A DNA stretch of 45,801 nucleotides from F23-B02 sp963633225 (GTDB lineage Bacteria; Bacillota; Clostridia; Oscillospirales; Oscillospiraceae), in NCBI GenBank assembly GCA_963633225.1, contig CAVGXR010000031.1, positions 1 through 45,801 on the forward strand, written 5' to 3'. Shown here piece by piece: positions 23,996-32,106 of the stretch. Under the pieces are notes generated by a model, which searched no databases, had not been told where the DNA came from, and saw only the letters and a program-made list of their open reading frames with translations. Both the position numbers and the translations under genes were made by a program. Positions within the stretch are counted from its first letter, which is position 1. Each line of letters opens with the position of its first letter.

Positions 23996-24081
23996 GCCGG
24001 TGTGATGGAATGGTAGACGTAGCGGATTCAAAATCCGCCGGGGGCGACTCCGTGTGGGTTCGAGTCCCACCACCGGCACCA
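23996..24081 (+). tRNA. tRNA-Leu (anticodon CAA)
   Basis: An 86-nt class II tRNA with encoded CCA. The acceptor stem GCCGGTG (23996-24002) pairs with CACCGGC (24071-24077). The anticodon stem GCGGA/TCCGC encloses TTCAAAA with anticodon CAA at 24029-24031, reading UUG. A long variable arm (GGGGGCGACTCCG region) and a T-loop GGGTTCGAGTCCC are present. It is a single-gene unit with its own promoter and terminator. Confidence 0.97.
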
Positions 24082-24085
24082 GAGG

Positions 24086-24122
24086 ATCCGAGAGTCCCCC
24101 ATGCAGGGAGCTCTCGGATTTT
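24086..24122 (+). terminator. Terminator after tRNA-Leu
   Basis: ATCCGAGAG (24086-24094) pairs with CTCTCGGAT (24111-24119) and is followed by TTTTC. It lies just before larB. Confidence 0.8.
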
Positions 24123-24154
24123 CTGCATATTGCGGGTTCAAAAAGGAGAAGCAG

Positions 24155-24907
24155 ATGGATAAGCATGAACTTACCGAGCTGTTAAACCGCGTAGCGGACG
24201 GGACCCTGAGCCCTGACGATGCGGTGCTCAAGCTCAAAATGCAGCCTTTTCAGGAGATAGACGGCTACGCAAGGGTGGATCATCACCGCGGCATCCGTCA
24301 GGGAGTGCCCGAGGTCATATACGGCGAGGGCAAGGCAAAGGAGCATATCCTCGGCATAGCAAGGGCAATGCTGAAAAATCATCAGAGTACGATACTCATA
24401 ACGCGCCTTGGCGAGGATGCGGCGGAGTATATAAGGGCGCAGCTGCCGCTGGAGTACAACAGCATGGCGCATATCGGCATCATCGGCAAAATACCCGAGC
24501 CCAGCGGCAAGGGGCGCATCGTTATTGCAACCGGCGGAACGAGCGATATTCCCGTGGCCGAGGAAGCGGCCATGACAGCCGAGGCCTTGGGCAATGATGT
24601 TCTTCGCCTGTACGACGTGGGCGTTTCGGGCATACACAGGCTGCTTTCTAATATGGACACCGTCATGACGGCGCGTGTAATAATCGCCGTTGCCGGTATG
24701 GAGGGGGCGCTGCCGTCGGTTATCGGCGGCCTTGCCGACTGCCCCGTGATAGCGGTTCCCACAAGCGTGGGCTACGGCGCGTCCTTCGGCGGCGTTGCGG
24801 CGCTTTTGAGTATGCTCAACTCCTGCGCGAGCGGAATGTCGGTAGTGAATATAGACAACGGCTTCGGTGCCGGCTATCTTGCCAGCATGATAAACCATCT
24901 TGACTAA
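24155..24907 (+). CDS. larB: Nickel pincer cofactor biosynthesis protein LarB
   Basis: A cytosolic enzyme of 250 residues. LarB carboxylates nicotinic acid adenine dinucleotide and hydrolyses its phosphoanhydride, the first step to the nickel-pincer nucleotide. The C-terminal half resembles AIR carboxylase (PurE): IVIATGGTSDIPVAEEAAMTAE, then MEGALPSVIGGLADCPVIAVPTSVGYGASFGG. The N-terminus carries DHHRGIRQGVPEVIYGEGK. The ATG at 24155 has AAGGAG 6 nt upstream; a longer in-frame ATG at 24101 lies inside the tRNA terminator and is unlikely. The stop is followed one nucleotide later by larE. Confidence 0.94.
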   Translation: MDKHELTELLNRVADGTLSPDDAVLKLKMQPFQEIDGYARVDHHRGIRQGVPEVIYGEGKAKEHILGIARAMLKNHQSTILITRLGEDAAEYIRAQLPLEYNSMAHIGIIGKIPEPSGKGRIVIATGGTSDIPVAEEAAMTAEALGNDVLRLYDVGVSGIHRLLSNMDTVMTARVIIAVAGMEGALPSVIGGLADCPVIAVPTSVGYGASFGGVAALLSMLNSCASGMSVVNIDNGFGAGYLASMINHLD

Positions 24908-24908
24908 T

Positions 24909-25664
24909 ATGAATTTAAACGAATTTTTCACCGAACATAACAAAACAGCGCTGGCCTTTTCAGGCGGCGCTGATTCGTCATACCTGCTGTATGCCGCAGC
25001 TTCCTGCGGAGCAGATGTGCAGCCGTACTACGTTAAATCGCAGTTCCAGCCGGAGTTTGAGTACGAGGACGCACGGAGACTGGCACACGAGCTCGGCCTT
25101 GTACTGCGGGAGATAAATATTGACGTTCTGCAATTTGACGAGGTGACTGCCAATCCGTCAAACCGCTGCTATTACTGCAAAAAGCGCATCATGGGCGCTG
25201 TACGCGCTGCGGCAAAGGCCGACGGCTACGATACTGTTATCGACGGCACCAACGCAAGTGATGACGGCGGCGACAGACCTGGCATGAGAGTGCTTGTCGA
25301 GGAGGGCATCCTCTCACCGCTCAGGCTGTGCGGTATAACGAAGACCGAGCTGCGCAGGCTCTCGCACGAGGCAGGGCTGTTTACATGGAATAAGCCCGCC
25401 TACGCCTGCCTTGCAACTCGCGTTCCGAGCGGAGAAAGGATAACGGCGGAGAAGCTCAGAGCGGTTGAGGAGAGCGAAAGCTATCTGTTTTCGCTCGGCT
25501 TTACAGACTTCCGCGTGCGTCTGCGCGGCGGCGCTGCGCTGCTGCAATTTACGGCAGGTCAGCATGAAAAAGCGGAAAAGGAGCTTGAAGCGATAAAATC
25601 GGAGCTTTCAAAATATTTTGATGCCGTGAGGCTCGATCCGCAGCCAAGGGAGGAGAGCAAATGA
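24909..25664 (+). CDS. larE: ATP-dependent sulfur transferase LarE
   Basis: A cytosolic PP-loop enzyme of 251 residues that adenylylates the carboxyl groups of the pincer precursor and installs sulfur. The PP-loop is SGGADSS (18-24). Cys167 in KPAYACLATRVP matches the cysteine that single-turnover LarE proteins sacrifice as sulfur donor. NRCYYCKKRIM adds further cysteines; whether it also uses an Fe-S cluster cannot be told. The ATG at 24909 is one nucleotide after the larB stop; a TTG at 24900 is an unlikely alternative. It overlaps larC by 4 nt. Confidence 0.94.
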   Translation: MNLNEFFTEHNKTALAFSGGADSSYLLYAAASCGADVQPYYVKSQFQPEFEYEDARRLAHELGLVLREINIDVLQFDEVTANPSNRCYYCKKRIMGAVRAAAKADGYDTVIDGTNASDDGGDRPGMRVLVEEGILSPLRLCGITKTELRRLSHEAGLFTWNKPAYACLATRVPSGERITAEKLRAVEESESYLFSLGFTDFRVRLRGGAALLQFTAGQHEKAEKELEAIKSELSKYFDAVRLDPQPREESK

Positions 25665-26824
25665 AAACGCTTTACATCGACTGCGCAATGGGCTGCGCCG
25701 GTGACATGCTCACCGCCGCGCTTTTAGAGCTGCACCCCGACAGAGCCGCCTTTATATCGCGCATGAATGCCGTGCTTGACGGCAGAGTCGTGCTCACCGC
25801 CGAGCCCGATTCAAAATGCGGCATAGCAGGCACTCATGTCAGCGTTCTGATAAACGGCGACGAGGAGGGAGAGCCTGAGCGGCACTGCCATCAGCACACG
25901 AGCGTGACTGAGATAATGAATTTCATAGATACTGTTCCGCTGTGCATCGAGGTAAGGGAAAACGCAAAGGCGGTGTATTCCCTCATCGCAGGGGCCGAGA
26001 GCAGGGTACACGGCAGCTCTGTCGAGAATGTGCATTTTCACGAGCTCGGCTCGCTCGATGCGCTGGCGGATGTCCTGAGCGTGTGCCAGCTTATGCACGA
26101 GCTTGCACCCGAAAAGGTGCTGGCCTCGCCAGTGAACGTAGGCTCGGGCTTTGTAAAATGCGCGCACGGCGTGCTGCCTGTTCCCGCTCCTGCGACGGAG
26201 CTCATACTGCGCGGCGTTCCGATATATTCAGGGCAGATAAAAGCCGAGCTGTGCACGCCCACGGGCGCTGCGCTGCTGCGGCATTTTGCCGCTGCCTTCG
26301 TCCCGATGCCGCTGCTCAGAGTCGAGCGCACAGGCTACGGTACGGGTAAAAAGGATTTCGAGGCTGCAAACGTCGTGCGCGTCCTGCTCGGCGAGACGGA
26401 GGAGGAAAGAGAGCAGATCACAGAGCTTGTCTGCAACCTTGACGACATGACTCCCGAGGAGCTTGCCTTTGCAATGGAGGAGCTGTTCAGGCTCGGCGCA
26501 CTGGATGTGTATTTCACCAATATCGGCATGAAAAAAAGCAGACCAGGCGTGATGCTTAGCTGCATGTGCCGTGAGGAAAAGCGCGGGGAGATGCTCAGCT
26601 GCATCTTTAAGCACACAACGACTCTCGGTGTGCGCGAATACAGCTGCGGCAGGTACAGCCTTACGCGCAGCGTTGAAACAGTTAAGACGCAGTACGGCCC
26701 CGTGCGCGTAAAAACCGCCGAGGGCTTCGGCGTAAAGCGCTCAAAGGCCGAATACGACGATCTCTCAAAGCTTGCGCGTGAAAACGATACAACGCTGGCC
26801 GAAATAAGAAAAAAGCTGAAATAA
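25661..26824 (+). CDS. larC: Nickel insertion protein LarC (single frame)
   Basis: A CTP-dependent cyclometallase of 387 residues that inserts nickel into the pincer nucleotide. The N-terminus LYIDCAMGCAGDMLTAALLEL and the pattern VHFHELGSLDALADV are family hallmarks. A His-rich patch (ERHCHQHTS) may bind nickel. The C-terminal part starts near residue 250 with LVCNLDDMTPEELAFAMEELF. In Lactobacillus plantarum the two parts are joined by ribosomal frameshifting (LarC1/LarC2); here they are in one frame. larA is not in the window. Confidence 0.94.
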   Translation: MKTLYIDCAMGCAGDMLTAALLELHPDRAAFISRMNAVLDGRVVLTAEPDSKCGIAGTHVSVLINGDEEGEPERHCHQHTSVTEIMNFIDTVPLCIEVRENAKAVYSLIAGAESRVHGSSVENVHFHELGSLDALADVLSVCQLMHELAPEKVLASPVNVGSGFVKCAHGVLPVPAPATELILRGVPIYSGQIKAELCTPTGAALLRHFAAAFVPMPLLRVERTGYGTGKKDFEAANVVRVLLGETEEEREQITELVCNLDDMTPEELAFAMEELFRLGALDVYFTNIGMKKSRPGVMLSCMCREEKRGEMLSCIFKHTTTLGVREYSCGRYSLTRSVETVKTQYGPVRVKTAEGFGVKRSKAEYDDLSKLARENDTTLAEIRKKLK

Positions 26825-26866
26825 ATGTTAACATATGTGCCGCTTTGCGGATTTACAAAATGGTAA

Positions 26867-26895
26867 TTGCATTTCTCTGCCGGTAAAGCTATAAT
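26867..26895 (+). promoter_or_regulatory. Promoter of the TIR-TM-LRR gene
   Basis: TTGCAT (26867-26872), 17 bp, a perfect TATAAT (26890-26895). It gives a short leader with AAGGAGA before the ATG at 26921, so the gene is independent of larBEC. Confidence 0.85.
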
Positions 26896-26920
26896 TGTTC
26901 TGCTAAGTAAGGAGAGAAAA

Positions 26921-28480
26921 ATGAATAATTTTGAGTATTTTAAGCCCTACGAGGGCGATAAGCCGTATATATTCATAAGCTATGCGCACGCGGACGACGA
27001 TGTGGTTCTGCCCATTATCAGCGATATGCACCGGCGCGGCTATAACATATGGTACGACGAGGGAATTGAGGTCGGCAGCGAGTGGCAGGAGTGCATAGCC
27101 TCGCACCTTGCCGACGCGCATCTTGTCGTTGCGTTTATATCAAACGCCTACATGCGCTCGGATAACTGCCGCCGCGAGATGCACTATGCGCAGTCAAAAA
27201 AGATAAAGACCATAAACATATTCGTCGAGGATACGGCGCTCACGCCGGGCATGGAGCTTCAGATAGGCAATATCTATGCGCTGATGAAATATACATATCC
27301 CAGCGACGAGTATTTTTACGATAAGCTGTACAGCGCACCGCTTTTAAACAGCGAAAACTTTGCCGATTCAGCGCCGCGTCCGACGACCGAGACACAGAAA
27401 TCAGCGCCCGTACCGCCTCCGAAAAAGAAGGAGAAAAAAGAAAAAAAGAAAAGCGGCAAGGCAAAGAAGATAGTCGGCTGGTCTGCTGCCGTCGTTGTGT
27501 TCGGCCTTGTGCTGGCAGCGCTCATCGTCGGCTATTTTACGGGCTACCTCGAAAAGCTCCTCACACCGACAACGCAGATAGAAACGCTTGCCGACGATAC
27601 GGTGTGCGAGTTTAAAAACAGCATTTTTGAAAACGCCGCACGCGAGTACACTGGCAAGACCGACGGCGATATCACTGTCGGCGAGCTCAAGGGACTTACC
27701 GAGCTGTACATCATCGGCGATGAATACAGCCTTAACGAGCCCGCAGCCGGTATCGGCAAGGTCAGCCAGAGCGACAAAACGGCATCCTACACCGACTGGC
27801 AGGGCAACAGCCGGACGGTGAGCCGCGGCAGTGTAAACGAGCTTTCGGATATTGCGTATTTCACAGGCCTCAAGACCCTGTGGCTCCAGTATCAGAGCCT
27901 CGGCAGCCTCAGCACTATGCCGGCCTGCTCGATAACGAACCTGAACCTTGACGGCAGCCGTGTGACTGATCTGACAGGTGTCGGCAATCTGCCGGAGCTG
28001 CGGAAAATAAATGCCGACTATGCCCCTGTCAGCTCGCTCGGCGACCTCAAGAAGTGCCACGAGCTCACTCATGCCTCGTTTATCGGCGCAAGCGTTACCG
28101 ATCTTTCGGTCTTCAAGCCGCTTACGAAGATACAGTCCGTTGCGTTTTCAAACTGCTCGCTGAGCGATATCTCGCAGGTGCTGGACATGAGCTCGCTGCG
28201 CAGCGTAAGCCTCTATGACTGCAACCTCAGCGGCAGCTTCTTCGGCTCGTTTGACCGCGAGCGTGCGATAACGGAGCTTGAGCTTGTAAGCTGCACGGTC
28301 GATTCCACAAGCGGCCTTGCCGATTTCACCGGCCTTACCATGCTTCGCATCACAGGAACCCGCGGCGTTTCCGACTGGTCGGAGCTCGACTCTCTCACGG
28401 CGCTCAAGACCGTGTATATTGACGAGGGACTTGCCGGCAGCTTCACCGGCGAGCACGGCTTTGAGGTTATAACAGAGTAA
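26921..28480 (+). CDS. TIR domain - transmembrane - leucine-rich repeat protein
   Basis: A protein of 519 residues. Residues about 14-135 are a TIR domain of the bacterial TIR_2 type (YIFISYAHADDD, WYDEGIEVGSEW, VVAFISNAYMRSDNCRREM). Glu86 in NCRREM is placed like the catalytic glutamate of NAD-cleaving TIR domains. A Pro-rich then Lys-rich linker (about 150-183) leads to one membrane helix (about 185-207). The outer part has a spacer and, from about residue 320, internalin/SDS22-like leucine-rich repeats (LKTLWLQYQSLGSL, ITNLNLDGSRVTDLTGV, LRSVSLYDCNL, LTMLRITGTRGVSD). By the positive-inside rule the Lys-rich flank puts TIR in the cytosol. This is a Toll-like receptor composition in reversed order. 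Function is unknown; sensing or defence is inference. It has its own promoter and terminator. Confidence 0.85.
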   Translation: MNNFEYFKPYEGDKPYIFISYAHADDDVVLPIISDMHRRGYNIWYDEGIEVGSEWQECIASHLADAHLVVAFISNAYMRSDNCRREMHYAQSKKIKTINIFVEDTALTPGMELQIGNIYALMKYTYPSDEYFYDKLYSAPLLNSENFADSAPRPTTETQKSAPVPPPKKKEKKEKKKSGKAKKIVGWSAAVVVFGLVLAALIVGYFTGYLEKLLTPTTQIETLADDTVCEFKNSIFENAAREYTGKTDGDITVGELKGLTELYIIGDEYSLNEPAAGIGKVSQSDKTASYTDWQGNSRTVSRGSVNELSDIAYFTGLKTLWLQYQSLGSLSTMPACSITNLNLDGSRVTDLTGVGNLPELRKINADYAPVSSLGDLKKCHELTHASFIGASVTDLSVFKPLTKIQSVAFSNCSLSDISQVLDMSSLRSVSLYDCNLSGSFFGSFDRERAITELELVSCTVDSTSGLADFTGLTMLRITGTRGVSDWSELDSLTALKTVYIDEGLAGSFTGEHGFEVITE

Positions 28481-28482
28481 AC

Positions 28483-28514
28483 ATTACCCCGAGCGCCTTG
28501 GCGCTCGGGGTAAT
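28483..28514. terminator. Bidirectional terminator between the TIR gene and the MocR regulator
   Basis: A 15-bp perfect stem, ATTACCCCGAGCGCC / GGCGCTCGGGGTAAT, with a 2-nt loop, between convergent genes. Confidence 0.85.
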
Positions 28515-28531
28515 TGTATAAATGTGCTCTG

Positions 28532-29977
28532 TTATGCGTTATCAGGTAATATCGCGCTGCGGTGAATGTTCATTTTCATCAACTCAACTTCGCGGTCAAT
28601 GGCGCTGATGCCGGAGCTTATCTGCTGTGTTGTGCAGCCGACATAGCTTAAACGTATGAAATTCTCGTGGCGTCCGCTTTGACTGAATACAGTGCCGGGC
28701 AAGAGCTTTATGTTCTGATTGCGCATTCGGTTCCAAAGCTCCATTGAATTTATTCCGTCCGGCAGACGAACCCAAAAGAATACTCCGCCGTTATTGCCGG
28801 GGTAGGGAAGCGAAAGGTGCTGCGCAGCGCTGAGCTCGTGCGCCATGTGCCGCCGTTTTTCGGAATATGTTTTTCTCAGCTTTTTCAGATGAGCGTCGTA
28901 TGCGCCGCTTTTAATATACACCGACAGCGTTTCCTGAAGAATAGCAGGGTTTGCTATATCGGTATTGAATTTGGCCATCAGCAGCTTTTTCTCAAAGCGT
29001 CCGGGCACTGCCATGTATCCCAAACGCATGCCTGGAACGAGATTTTTTGAAAATGAGTTGAGATATAAAACGGAATCTCCGCCGGCAAGCTTACGGAATG
29101 AATGAGGCTCATCACCGGAAAAATCGAGTTCGCCGAGGCAGTCGTCTTCAATGATCGTAAAACCGAAGCGGGAAGCGAGGTCGAGGAGCCTATACTGCTT
29201 TTCGGTACTCCAGCTTACATTGGTCGGGCAGTGAAATTGCGGCATGGTGTAGTAAAAATCAACTGAGTTTTCAGAAAGCAGCGATAAAACGGCATCCATA
29301 TCGGGGCCGTCATCGAGCATGGGGACAGTCAGTATTTCCGCGCCTGCACGCCGAAAACAGTTTACGGCCACGGAGTAGCTGGGATCCTCGGCCAGAATAA
29401 CGGTGTTCTTGCTGACCAGCGATTTGCATATCAGGTCGATGCCCTGCTGGCTGCCGCTGACAATATGGATGCTTTCAGGCTCGGCGTAAATACCGTTTTG
29501 CTCAAGACGGGTACGAACCGCGCCTATAAGGGATGAAACTCCGCGTGTCGGCGGATAGCGGAACAGCACATCCGAGCGATCCTTTGCCAGCTCCTGAATG
29601 ATCCTCACAAAGTCCTCAGTTTCCTCAGAGCCGGCTATCGGAGTGCTTGTTGCAAAATCGCATACATCTGAGGAACTGTACTGACCGTCCTCAAAGCTGT
29701 CGAGCACGACACCGTCCGCATAAAATTCAAAATTGTCTAACGGCAGGGCATAGCAGCCGCTGCCGTGGCGGCGTTCTATGTATCCGTTTGCCTCCAAAAG
29801 ATCATAGGCCTTTTCAACAGTGGAAACGGTTATCGCATATTTCCGGCTCATGAAGCGATACGAAGGCAGAGCCTCTCCTGCCGCAATATTGCCGCGCAAG
29901 ATCTGCAGGCGAAGTGCGGTGTATATCTGCTGATGCAGGCTTCGCTTTCCGTCACGGTTCAATTCGATCTGCTTCAT
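28532..29977 (-). CDS. MocR-type regulator (GntR HTH fused to PLP aminotransferase fold)
   Basis: A cytosolic transcription regulator of 481 residues. The N-terminal winged helix (about 1-75, QQIYTALRLQILRGNIAAGEALPSYR-type GntR head with VSTVEKAYDLLEANGYIERRHGSGCY) is joined to an aminotransferase class I fold. The PLP lysine lies in YLNSFSKNLVPGMRLGY. The start is the ATG at 29977; GGAGG lies within an in-frame GTG codon context at 29989, so that GTG is not the start. It is divergent from methionine gamma-lyase, which suggests it controls sulfur amino acid catabolism and itself. The effector, probably a PLP adduct, is not known. Confidence 0.9.
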   Translation of the reverse strand: MKQIELNRDGKRSLHQQIYTALRLQILRGNIAAGEALPSYRFMSRKYAITVSTVEKAYDLLEANGYIERRHGSGCYALPLDNFEFYADGVVLDSFEDGQYSSSDVCDFATSTPIAGSEETEDFVRIIQELAKDRSDVLFRYPPTRGVSSLIGAVRTRLEQNGIYAEPESIHIVSGSQQGIDLICKSLVSKNTVILAEDPSYSVAVNCFRRAGAEILTVPMLDDGPDMDAVLSLLSENSVDFYYTMPQFHCPTNVSWSTEKQYRLLDLASRFGFTIIEDDCLGELDFSGDEPHSFRKLAGGDSVLYLNSFSKNLVPGMRLGYMAVPGRFEKKLLMAKFNTDIANPAILQETLSVYIKSGAYDAHLKKLRKTYSEKRRHMAHELSAAQHLSLPYPGNNGGVFFWVRLPDGINSMELWNRMRNQNIKLLPGTVFSQSGRHENFIRLSYVGCTTQQISSGISAIDREVELMKMNIHRSAILPDNA

Positions 29978-29990
29978 TCCGGCCTCCACT

Positions 29991-30022
29991 GTTGTGCTAC
30001 ACTTTCATAACTGTAGCACAAC
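29991..30022. promoter_or_regulatory. Operator-like inverted repeat between the MocR regulator and methionine gamma-lyase
   Basis: Perfect 11-bp arms GTTGTGCTACA (29991-30001) and TGTAGCACAAC (30012-30022) with a 10-bp spacer, about one helical turn between arms. It overlaps a possible minus-strand extended -10 (TGCTACAGT). Confidence 0.75.
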
Positions 30023-30041
30023 ACTTAAATCGTCAAACATA

Positions 30042-30070
30042 TTGAATGTTCTGAGCTCTTTTGTGATAAT
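30042..30070 (+). promoter_or_regulatory. Promoter of methionine gamma-lyase
   Basis: TTGAAT (30042-30047), 17 bp, GATAAT (30065-30070) with an extended -10 TG. It begins 20 bp from the inverted repeat. Confidence 0.7.
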
Positions 30071-30128
30071 AATTATAGCATATTGAGAAGCAAAATTACA
30101 ACAAATAAACTCAGAAAGGAATTTCAGT

Positions 30129-31322
30129 ATGAAAAATCATTCTTACAAGCAGGCGACCGCAGTTGTCCACGGCAATCATACCAAAAATGCGATGGGAGCA
30201 CTTGCGACCCCGATTTACCAGACATCCACTTTCGTTTTTGACTCTGCCGAGCAGGGTGGCCGGCGCTTCGCAGGGCAGGAAAGCGGGTTCATATATTCAC
30301 GTCTGGGCAATCCGACCACCAGTCAGCTTGAGCAGAAAATAGCACTGCTTGAGGGCGGCGAGGACTGCACGGCTTTCTCCTCCGGCATGGGTGCAATTTC
30401 CGGAACTCTTCTTTCTCTCCTGAGCGCCGGAGATCACATCGTTGCAGACAGAACCCTTTACGGCTGCACCTTCGCTCTTATAAATGAGACTCTGCCTCGT
30501 TTCGGCATCAAGGTTGACTGCATAGATATGTCCGATACCGAGGTCATGAAAAAGACCATTTGCCGCGATACCAAGGTCGTCTACTTTGAGACGATAGCAA
30601 ACCCCAGTATGAAGGTCATTGATATTGCGGCGGTCGCGGCCTATGCGCACAGCGTGGCTCCAAACTGTATCGTCATCGTTGACAACACCTTTGCAACTCC
30701 GCTTCTTGCTCAGCCGCTCACTCTGGGTGCAGATGTCGTAGTCCACAGCGCAACTAAATATCTCAACGGACATGGCGACGTGGTTGCCGGATTTTCTGTT
30801 TCACGAAAAGAGATAATGGACAAGATACGCATGGTCGGCCTGAAGGATATAACGGGCGCGGTGCTTGGACCTCAGGAGGCGTTCCTCATTCTCCGCGGTC
30901 TGAAAACGCTCAAGGTGCGCATGGATGCCATCTGCGAAAACACGAAAAAGGTAGTTGACTTCCTCGTTGCCTCGCCTTATGTAACAAAGGTGTTCTTCCC
31001 CGGACTTGAAGACAGCCCTTATCATGAGACAGCAAAGCGTGAGCTCAAGCAGTTCGGCGGCATGATCTCATTTGAAATGAAAGATTTTGAAAGCGCAAAG
31101 AAAGCGCTCAACAATGTCAAGCTCTGCGCATTGGCGGTCAGCCTCGGCGACTGCGAGTCGCTTATCCAGCATCCGGCTTCGATGACCCACTCCATGTGCA
31201 CAAAGGAAGAGATAGAAGCCGCAGGCTTCTCGGATCGGCTCATTCGTCTGTCGGTAGGCCTCGAAGATCCCGATGATATTATTGCAGATCTGAAACAGGC
31301 GTTTGAAGCGGCCTGCAGCTGA
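30129..31322 (+). CDS. Methionine gamma-lyase (Cys/Met metabolism PLP enzyme)
   Basis: A cytosolic PLP enzyme of 397 residues of the Cys/Met metabolism family. The PLP lysine is K210 in SATKYLNGHGD. Cys113 in LYGCTFALI corresponds to the active-site cysteine typical of methionine gamma-lyases, which supports cleavage of methionine to methanethiol, 2-oxobutyrate and ammonia over cystathionine or homocysteine synthesis. Other landmarks are TPIYQTSTFVF, YSRLGNPT and VVDNTFATPLLAQPLTLGADVVVHS-type strands. The ribosome binding site is AGAAAGGA. O-acetylhomoserine sulfhydrylase and cystathionine gamma-lyase remain possible but less likely. Confidence 0.88.
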   Translation: MKNHSYKQATAVVHGNHTKNAMGALATPIYQTSTFVFDSAEQGGRRFAGQESGFIYSRLGNPTTSQLEQKIALLEGGEDCTAFSSGMGAISGTLLSLLSAGDHIVADRTLYGCTFALINETLPRFGIKVDCIDMSDTEVMKKTICRDTKVVYFETIANPSMKVIDIAAVAAYAHSVAPNCIVIVDNTFATPLLAQPLTLGADVVVHSATKYLNGHGDVVAGFSVSRKEIMDKIRMVGLKDITGAVLGPQEAFLILRGLKTLKVRMDAICENTKKVVDFLVASPYVTKVFFPGLEDSPYHETAKRELKQFGGMISFEMKDFESAKKALNNVKLCALAVSLGDCESLIQHPASMTHSMCTKEEIEAAGFSDRLIRLSVGLEDPDDIIADLKQAFEAACS

Positions 31323-31384
31323 TTTGCATGTAGCGGCGTGTCACTCATTCCCTCCGTAGTGACCGAGCCGCAGCAATATTTTTC

Positions 31385-31434
31385 ATGAAGCGCAGGCTTC
31401 ATCAGCACCCCCAAAAATCCCGCGAGGGATTTTT
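31385..31434. repeat. Double-hairpin dispersed repeat
   Basis: ATGAAG/CTTCAT (31385-31402) is followed by AAAAATCCC/GGGATTTTT (31413-31434) and then GACAAACC. The second hairpin matches that at 43-74. The order GAAGC-hairpin then AAAAATC-hairpin also appears at 2031-2078. Confidence 0.55.
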
Positions 31435-31442
31435 GACAAACC

Positions 31443-31477
31443 AAAACACGACCGGCAGGAAAACTGCCGGTCGTGTT
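31443..31477. terminator. Terminator between methionine gamma-lyase and the DUF1836 gene
   Basis: AACACGACCGGCAG / CTGCCGGTCGTGTT with a 6-nt loop (GAAAA-type), between convergent genes; serves both strands. Confidence 0.8.
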
Positions 31478-31479
31478 TG

Positions 31480-32070
31480 CTATTCGGTTTGTTCGCCCTC
31501 GGCTGAAGGCTTCGGATCAACATCCAGCGCGACTATCTTTTCCGTCAGCAGCTTATACAGATGCGAGTATATGGCTGACTCCACGACAAGATGCTTGACC
31601 GCCCCGTCGTCTCTGCTGCTGGGGTCGTAAACATCGACGGCAAGCTGCCGCACCTGCTCGGTGCACAGGCGGCACAGGCTGCGGTGGCGCATGACGAAGT
31701 CGTTGTATATATCCCTGACCTCGTCCTCGGCTATGCCCATGGGGATGATCCTGCTCACGACCGAGATGCTAAGGCTCTGCTTGAGCGTGCATATCATGAT
31801 GAGATAGGCAAGATGTATTCTTGTATATTTTTTCTTAACGGGAGCGGGCATGATTTTCATGCGCACATAGTTGTTTATCGTGCTCGGCGTTATGATCGGG
31901 TCGCTGCCCTGAGAGTGCGGGAACAGGTCGAGAAAGCGCGATACAAGCGATGTGACCTGATCCATGTACAGCTCAAAATCAGGCAGCTCATCCCATGACG
32001 GAAGCGAGAAGCCCGAGATATATTTATCCCAACGGCGCAGCTTTGCCGCGACATGCTTGCTGTTATATAT
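31480..32070 (-). CDS. DUF1836 family regulator, apparently starting at AUA
   Basis: A predicted DNA-binding protein of about 196 residues. The MerR-like helix-turn-helix ITPSTINNYVRMKIMPAPVKKKY lies in the middle and is typical of DUF1836. The first ATG in frame (31965) would remove the family N-terminus LRRWDKYISGFSLPSW-DELPDFELY, which is encoded directly upstream. That upstream stretch has no ATG, GTG or TTG; it is bounded by a TAA. An AUA codon (32070-32068) lies 8 nt after GGGAGG (32084-32079), and a consensus promoter sits just before. I therefore propose AUA initiation; CTG within KLRRW is a weaker option. The C-terminal tail is acidic. Confidence 0.75.
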   Translation of the reverse strand: MYNSKHVAAKLRRWDKYISGFSLPSWDELPDFELYMDQVTSLVSRFLDLFPHSQGSDPIITPSTINNYVRMKIMPAPVKKKYTRIHLAYLIMICTLKQSLSISVVSRIIPMGIAEDEVRDIYNDFVMRHRSLCRLCTEQVRQLAVDVYDPSSRDDGAVKHLVVESAIYSHLYKLLTEKIVALDVDPKPSAEGEQTE

Positions 32071-32106
32071 AGGTCCTACCTCCCACGGTGAGTTTTATAT
32101 TTAATG

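Noticed and set aside
23996..24122. Integration site at tRNA-Leu
   Set aside because: No integrase nearby and no duplicated tRNA 3' end seen in the window.
25661..26824. Programmed frameshift in larC
   Set aside because: The LarC1 and LarC2 parts are already in one continuous frame.
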